A stretch of 64,000 nucleotides of DNA, taken from Mesodorylaimus sp. YZB2_4 (taxonomy: Eukaryota > Nematoda > Enoplea > Dorylaimida > Dorylaimidae). How positions within the stretch are numbered: position 1 is the stretch's first letter; each line of letters starts with the position of its first letter. Position numbers and translations under genes: made by a program. Where the stretch lies: contig JASANH010001234.1 of assembly GCA_030248295.1 (NCBI GenBank), positions 496,001 through 560,000 on the forward strand, given 5' to 3'. Positions 58,101-64,000 of the stretch are shown one piece after another. The notes beneath the pieces are model-generated. The model was not told the DNA's origin and made no database searches. It saw only the letters and a list, made by a program, of their open reading frames with translations.

Positions 58101-61090
58101 CGTCGTTGGTGGAAACTGTTCGGCAATTGAAGGCGGAAAACGAAAAGTTGACTGCGGCTCGGTTACCGCCTCAGGCGGCTGGCGGAAGAAGACGTAATGC
58201 GAAAGCGGGCGCATCGTCGTTGGATCATGACAATGCTGAGGTGATTTGGGTTTTCTTAAGGTTCTAGGGGCTGTATGAATTTCATTTGCTATTGCAGGAA
58301 GTGGAGGTGACGCCGATGGCTTCGAAACCGCAGAAGTCAACGTCGACGAGAAAGAAGGCGTCTGGGGGTGTAAGTGCGGTAAGAGTCGCAGTTGAGGAAG
58401 GTGGTATTGTGTATGACAGCGGTTTTTTGTAGGACGCGAAGGCCGAACCGAACTCGAATGATGAGCCTGGTGCAAAGATTTCACGAGCAGGACAACGTGG
58501 AAAATCGAATAGTAGGACGCGTAAGAATAGCGAAAATGATGACGGTGCTTCCGATGCAACCTCGGCCAGTGTGGTAAGAATTTTCTGTACATGATTTGGG
58601 AATGAATGTTGATAATGGATTTTTAAGGCGAGTGGTAAAAGTCCAGTGACGAGTCCAAAACCAGCGCCAAAAGCGTCGCGAAAGACAAAAGCGAAGGATG
58701 GAAAGGACTCGCTGGTGAGTTTGTTGGGCTATGTGCTGTGTAGTTAGTAGCTCGGGGGCAGGTTTTGAGGGGTTCAATTCAATTGGTGGAAATCTCATCT
58801 GTTTAACTAAAACATGGTTCATACAAGGCCGGAAAAGTTAAGCTGTGCGAGAAATGCTAGGAAAAATTCAGGGAAAACGGGAATTTTGGAACCAAAATCA
58901 GGGCATTCCGCAATCAGGGCAGGGCGAATCAGGGTGAGAGCCTGCATTTCGGGGCTACGAATTTCGAGTCACTGGCCTTTCTCTCTTGATCATGCTGGAA
59001 GTCAGGGAATCAGCTAAAGTTGATTCTGTAGTGCTGGGACAGTTAAAATAATCAAGGACTCAAATTTTTGCCTGGGAAACCTGAAAAACCATTTTCAGCT
59101 CCTTGTATAAACTGTGTAAAACTCCAGGCCTACAGTAGAGCTTGAGCTGGAGCCTTAGGTACTCTAAAAAGATATTGAGCTGCACGAATGAGAATGCTTT
59201 TTTGGAGGTCGATTTTACATCAAAAACTTCCAGTGCATAAAACTGGTTACTAGTGGGCAGAGCGAGAGATGATCAGAGGCGGCAGAGAATCTATTAGTCT
59301 CGTAGAAGTAACCTTTAAGATGGCCTAAACAGAAACTGCTTACTTGAAGTGGCATGAGATTATGACCTGGCAAACTACACTCACACTGGAACTATTATTA
59401 GTCCAACATCTGGATTAAGTCCAAGCTGAAAGTATTAGTGAGATTCGATCCATATTGATTGATGGGTATTGAGTTAAACCCAGAGGCTAGCAAGACTTCT
59501 GCCTCATATTGTACTGCAGTGCAGTTGTTAGTGCGCAGAGGGACTTGTATTTGGAACTTACCACGTATACTGTGCTGTGTAGGCTAAAAAATCAATCATT
59601 TTGGTAATAATGGCTTATCGATTTTTCAGCCAATGCTTAATTTTCCGTTCCCGGCTGACGTGCCAGTTAGCAACACGGGCCGGCCACAACGTCGAGCCGC
59701 CCAGATAGCGTCCGATGGAATTGTGGCCATTAACGAACTGTATCGGAATAGCGGCTCGCAGGCCAACGCTTCAGGTATGTGTTGGGCGGAGGGAGACACG
59801 GGGACCGGCCTGGGCGCTGCTCCTCGAAAACGAGGTTATGCCTCAAAATCCTTAGCGGTAGTTTCGTGGAACGCATTCTTTATCGATTGCTGCTTGGTTT
59901 TTACATGGTTTTCTGCACTTTTTTAGAACCGAAAAAAGCAGGAGCTAATCTTGAGTAGCTCATTTGATCACACTTTGAAAGTTTTATAAAAAGACTGTCG
60001 TGTGATTGTGGAAAATTTGGTGAAAGCCAAGCAGTGATGTGTTTGATACAGAGAATATTTTTCACGAAATTGCGGCTAAATATGTGGAGGCAAATCCTGT
60101 TTGTGAATGAGAAAGGAAGGGAGAAGTGTGGATTGGTTTAGAGCCCGCGTACTAAGTCCCTATCGCACGAAACTGCCTGGAATTGACCATGTTTTCCACT
60201 GACAATTTGCAGAAAGCGCTTTCCTTTCGTGAGAGAGATGATTAGGATACGGGCCCTGGTCTTGCATGGGACTCACGCCTGTAAGCGTATTGATATTGGC
60301 CGCCTTGTGTGGGTGGGAAACCGGGGGGGAAGCACAAGTTTGGGTATGAAGATGGTTCAGTGGGGTATGATTGAACGTGGCAGTTTTGGAAGGCGTGCCT
60401 CGAATGTGATTCTTGTGTTTAAGATGAACAGAATGCTGGAACGTCGGCGTCATCGGCCACCACCGACTTGCCGTTGAAGAAGCGTAAACGCGTATTGTTG
60501 AAGGACCCGACTGTCCCCTTCTGCTCGCCGACAACGGTAAGATAGTCAAAAAAATTGGGTGGGAGACCAGCATTGACTGATCCGACCCTAAGCCTGGATC
60601 CCAGTCCCGATCCGATCCGGCCGATCCACTCCAAAAAAATGAAAGATTGTTGGGGATGACGTATTTAGCACTGCGTCCTCACCAACCTGATCTGATACCT
60701 CACTGTCACTCTCTCTCAGACTACTCCAAAAGACACGAAAGAACTAAACAGCGCCTAAAGCGGGATTAAATGCTGATCCAAGAGAAAACCTGGGATTTTC
60801 TCATAATAGTAAGCCACACCAGATCATTTTCCAGCAGATACACTACAAAAACTTTAAGTTGCCGACCCGGCCGATCAGCAACTACTGTAAAAGCGCTAAA
60901 AGATCCGAGGTCCCGATCCACCCGTCGGATCGGCGGGTCGGTCGATGCTGGGCGGGAGGCAAACCTGGACGCAAGTATTTTATGGAAGAAAGTTTGATTT
61001 CAGGATGAAAAACCAAAAGGCAAAGTTGATCTTATTGGCGAAGCCATTAATTCGACGTTGAAGAAAGTTAGTCCCAAGAAGAAAAAATAA
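55150..61090 (+). CDS. Large nuclear coiled-coil protein, function unknown
   Basis: Multi-exon gene. Exon 1 (55150-56025) begins MDVDTSGSGGNVGAALELDE and is almost entirely heptad coiled coil. Further coiled-coil exons include 56369-56512, 56930-57059, about 57181-57306, 57361-57466, 57521-57651, 57717-57902 and about 57966-58210. A basic, Ser/Thr/Pro-rich disordered region (58297-58713) follows. An exon at 59631-59773 carries RPQRRAAQIASDGIVAINEL. An exon at 60424-60536 carries the nuclear signal KKRKR, and the last exon (61004-61090) ends KKVSPKKKK. The CA|GTGTT site near 58050 is best read as donor GTGAAT after GAA, giving a 51-bp intron. Total about 750 residues; AATAAA near 61198. A chromatin, spindle or nuclear-matrix scaffold is plausible, but there is no recognisable named domain. 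Confidence 0.75.
60567..60951. mobile_element. Small foldback element with CCAGCATTGACTGATCC ends
   Basis: 385 bp with inverted ends CCAGCATTGACTGATCC and GGTCGGTCGATGCTGG, in an intron of the coiled-coil gene. Interior text GATCCGACCCTAAGCCTGGATCC matches the complement of 27471-27510, tying it to the 26189-27269 element. Confidence 0.7.
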
Positions 61091-61617
61091 TCCATGGTCG
61101 TTCTTCCGTAATGTGTATTCATATACTTATGCTGTAATGAGTTTGTCTTTAGACAGGATTTCGCTTTGGTTTTGATAAGACTAGTGGTCGTATGCTAATA
61201 AACCATGTGTGATGGACGGGCCGCTCGGTGACTGCAGATGGTCCAATGGACGGGTATTTTGGACTGGGTGTGTCTGACGGATGCTGATCGGTTGCTTGTA
61301 GGTTGCTACGTTTGTACAAGATGTTGCGACGTGGTCTTGGATTGGTGGTGAGCTGGTGTGGGTTGGCCTTTGGATCATGGCTAAATGGCTTTGAATTTTA
61401 GTGTCAACGTGTTGCTGTGAAATATTCGAAGAACGAGAAGTTTGTACCTGCAATCGGTAAGAGTAGGGAGTGAGCCCCTTGTTGGGATATGGGTCACGAA
61501 TGCGTAGTGTATTAGATGTGGGCTAGTGGAAGTAGCTTGGATAAGTTTAGCTTGTACGCTAGGCCTGTGCGTGACTGTGTTGGGTAGTGGGTCACAAGTA
61601 TGGGCAAGGGGTGCTGG

Positions 61618-62350
61618 AGGGGTAAGCCCCCCCCCCCCCCCCCTGTTGGGCCGGCCAGGACATCGAACCCCCCACCCCAGGCACAGCCCTGGCCTCTAAG
61701 CAAAGGCCAATTATCCAGCCACCCTACAGTGCTGTATGTAAACAGTCATACAACTCACTCACTCGACCCAAACCTGACCTGCCTCACCCGCAATCAGATC
61801 AGGCTTAGGCGATCTGATCTTATCTCTACCCTCTCCCCCTAATCCCCCTTCAACCCAGCCGACCTTGCCCATACTTGGTGGGTCACAGGATCGCATTGAA
61901 GTGTCACTAAAAATGGGCAGGCAAGAGGGCACAGGGCTTGAACGAATAGTCGAGTAAAGAAGTGCTGTCAGAGGGAAATGGGGAGTGCCAAATTATGTTA
62001 GTGGGCAAAGCATGGGCAAGGTCGGCTGGGTTAGGGGGGAGTTGAGATCAGATCAGATCGCCTACGCCTGATCTGATTGGGTGTGAGACAGGTCAGGTTT
62101 AGGTCGAGTCGAGTGAGTGAGTTGTATGACTGTTTACATAGAGTACTGTAGGCTGGCTGGAGCATTGGCCTTTGCTTGGAGGCCAGGTCTGGGTCCAGCC
62201 CCAAACACACAAATTGATCGCGTTTGCTTCCTTCATTTTCTTTCTTGCTGCTGGACCTGAGATAGTCGGGGGGAGGGGGGTTGAGAAAAGGGTTCAATGT
62301 CCTGGCCGGCCCAACAGGGGGTTTACCCCCCTCACCCCCTCTTGCCCATA
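61618..62350. repeat. Two opposed tRNA-like SINE copies forming a long inverted repeat
   Basis: The left copy (minus, about 61618-61880) and right copy (plus, about 62007-62350) share in inverted order CCCCTTGCCCATAC, a GGCCGGCCCAACAG tail, GGTTCGATGTCCTGG (B-box-like), GGCCTTTGCTT and TGGCTGGATAATTGG (A-box-like), and a GTATGACTGTTTACAT to AGATCAGATCGCC segment. The A/B boxes in the expected order suggest a tRNA-derived SINE; about 120 bp separate the arms. Confidence 0.6.
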
Positions 62351-62723
62351 CTTTGTGGGGACCCCTTTATTCCAAAAAGAGGCTGGCGCTCCAGCTATAA
62401 GATTAAACAATGTGTGGTGCACCAGTAGAGCTAAGTGAACTCTAATATGCATAGCTGAAGCCTAAGTACATCACACACACATTGTTTAATGGATGGGCAT
62501 AGGTCAGGTGCGAGAAGGGCGCACGTGATGATAATGAGGCAATTTCTGGGAATGACTGGCAAAAATTCCGGCTATAAGTTTTTAAATGTTGGCCATGGGC
62601 TGACCGGAGATGTGCCTAAAGGCCCGTTCAGACTTGAGTGTTTGTGTGATTGTGGAAGTGCGAGAAGTCTTTTCAAACTCCAGGTGTGGTTGTGTTTGTG
62701 TGGTGGGTTTCTAGGAGAGTTGT

Positions 62724-62782
62724 GGTTGTGGAAGTGTGGAAGATGACAGTCACGTGATGTGCTCGACCACACTTCCACAACC
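62724..62782. repeat. Hairpin with 16-bp stem
   Basis: GGTTGTGGAAGTGTGG (62724-62739) and CCACACTTCCACAACC (62767-62782) are perfect inverted copies around 27 nt, within a stretch of further GTGTGGTTGTG repeats. Confidence 0.75.
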
Positions 62783-63581
62783 CCAACCACACTAGGCGAT
62801 GTCTGCTTCTAGCGGGAAGCAAAAAAAACTTCACACCGAAGTCTGAAGGGGCCTTAACGTACCGCGTGTCAAGCTTGTCCATGTTTGACCATGACACACG
62901 CTTGTAGAATACTCGCCTGCCCCTCAGTGGGAGGGTGTAAGGCCAGGGTTCCTGTATGCGTAGATCTAATAGGGCACGAGGCAAGCCAGAGACTGTTCTT
63001 GTTACTCGGACTGACACCAACACACACACTTCACGCCTCACGATCAGCAGGAAACAGGTTAGTGCCTATGCAAATAAAGGACTGGTCTGGTTAGGTTTAT
63101 CAATATCACTACACGCTGTTATTACTGTGAACATTACTATATGTATGGCCGAGTCCCAGTGTGGACTGGGGGTTGGTAGTTTGCAGTCCTCTCGTCTGTG
63201 GGTCTGGTTCTCCTAATCGATCCCTTATATGATGCAGTGAATTGACTCGCCTTTGTCGGCGGGGCGGCAGAAGAGGAAGGAACCTCAGGTTGATGCCTTA
63301 GCATTCTACGACTGGTAGGCTTGTTGGGAGTGTTGACACTGCGCTGCAGGCAGCAGGACCACTGTACGGTCATTCAGCCTGTCTCAGGCTTCCCATACAT
63401 CGAAAAAGGGATATGCTAGTTTTGTACAATATTTCTGAGTGCTTTTCGAAGGGGGGCCGAGGACGGACTTTTCTTGCTTGTCCTTGGCCATACTTTAGGC
63501 CTGAATTCGAGTCGAGTCAAGTCATCATGGCTAGGCTAGTTGGCTGTCGACGGCATTGCAACCCTTGATTTTGGTTTTTAG

Positions 63582-63828
63582 GGTCGTTCAAGACCATTCG
63601 CTCGTATTGTCATCACGGGGGTAAGGCATGTTCACTTGGCTGAATGCCGAGTTTGTAACGTTATGCGCTTGTTTGTTTTAGGAGAGCATGAAAATCGTTT
63701 GCCTCGTCCTCAGAGTCAAGCCCCGGATTTTAGTGGCAATGCAGTGGTGAATAAACAATTCAAAAAAATTGCATTATCCGATTACAAAGGCAAATGGCTG
63801 GTTTTCTTCTTTTATCCATTTGATTTGT
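63582..63828 (+). CDS. Peroxiredoxin, 2-Cys type, 5' exons only
   Basis: The exon at about 63684-63826 reads [20 protein letters not shown] and [17 protein letters not shown], then a GTAAGT donor. APDF, the KG-W-VFFFYP strand and the DF turn are signature peroxiredoxin features; the peroxidatic Cys (FVCPTE) would be in the next exon, beyond the window. An upstream exon (63582-63621, [12 protein letters not shown]) is suggested by splice sites but its phase is unproven, and the start codon is not identified. The preceding [12 protein letters not shown] resembles the N-terminal extension of secretory/ER peroxiredoxins (PRDX4-like), which is inference. Family role: thiol-based reduction of hydrogen peroxide. 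Confidence 0.75.
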
Positions 63829-63921
63829 AAGTCTTTGTGAAGGGTGATTATTATGGGTGGGCAGGCAGTGCAGGAGTGTGTTCAGTGTGTTGAAAGTTTG
63901 ATTTCAAAAATGCAAAAAATG

Positions 63922-64000
63922 AGCGTCTAGCGGGATTCGAACCCGTGCTAACAGGAAATCCGCTGACACCTGGATGTGCAACCCCTTATACATCATATAC
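63922..64000 (-). tRNA. Possible tRNA or tRNA-derived repeat, cut by window end
   Basis: On the minus strand ACGGGTTCGAATCCCGC forms a T-arm with a perfect B box, and ATTTTTT follows the presumed 3' end, a Pol III terminator. Upstream sequence has no clear anticodon stem or D arm, so this may be the end of a class II tRNA with an intron or a SINE fragment. The 5' part is beyond the window. Confidence 0.35.

Larger units (their letters stand above)
61091..63581. other. Intergenic region with repeats, no gene recognised
   Basis: Contains the polyA signal of the coiled-coil gene, the inverted tRNA-like repeat pair (61618-62350) and a 16-bp hairpin (62724-62739 with 62767-62782). No convincing coding exons were seen before the peroxiredoxin exons, although its first exon may lie here. 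Confidence 0.5.

Overview
This is an animal nuclear genome window with small spliced genes: introns are often 40-60 bp, with GT-AG sites and one GC-AG. It carries TATA + TCAGT-type initiators, an intact BEL/Pao retrotransposon, and secreted WAP/lustrin-type cysteine-rich proteins common in nematodes and other ecdysozoans. I read it as an invertebrate, possibly a nematode or tardigrade relative; the sequence alone does not settle the phylum.

Layout. 1-923: 5' part of a single-pass membrane-protein gene (paralog A, minus strand). 3690-8507: a divergent pair, membrane-protein gene B (minus) and a WAP/lustrin gene (plus, damaged). 9234-10480: a TATA promoter beside a copy of the kinesin tail exon and the start of a coiled-coil gene. 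10480-14155: repeat-rich spacer with a dead Ty3/gypsy integrase tail. 14294-21886: complete BEL/Pao element. 22480-29966: a decayed kinesin-6 copy (minus). 30545-40231: five single-copy genes, namely a KEN-box/D-box protein (securin-like candidate), RPL18, IFT57, SKP1 and mitochondrial RPL4. 40352-45172: second, intact copy of the WAP/membrane-protein pair, inverted. 45546-54556: intact kinesin-6 gene (919 aa) with a MULE transposon in an intron. 55150-61090: large nuclear coiled-coil gene. 61600-62350: two opposed tRNA-like repeats. 63582-64000: start of a peroxiredoxin gene and a tRNA-like 3' end.

The dominant structure is a set of nested inverted duplications. The WAP/membrane block (3636-8512 versus 40347-45221) and the kinesin block (about 14155-30195 versus 45315-55200) each occur twice, head to head, around the unduplicated core. 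A third, partial copy of the kinesin tail and following spacer lies at 9418-10480. The right-hand copies are intact. On the left, kinesin has lost its start codon and has a nonsense codon and a damaged switch II, and the WAP gene has two 1-bp deletions. The BEL element sits inside one copy, and the matching empty site survives in the other (10336-10340).

Functionally, the core and its right neighbour are rich in cell-division genes (kinesin-6, the KEN/D-box protein, SKP1). The kinesin promoter, its left-hand counterpart beside the KEN-box gene, and the RPL18/IFT57 promoter share a compact E2F + CHR-like composite (GCGGGAAATTYAAA), suggesting DREAM/E2F-type control. The membrane and WAP genes form a separate accessory pair with repeated promoter motifs and exon-encoded NPxY tail modules.
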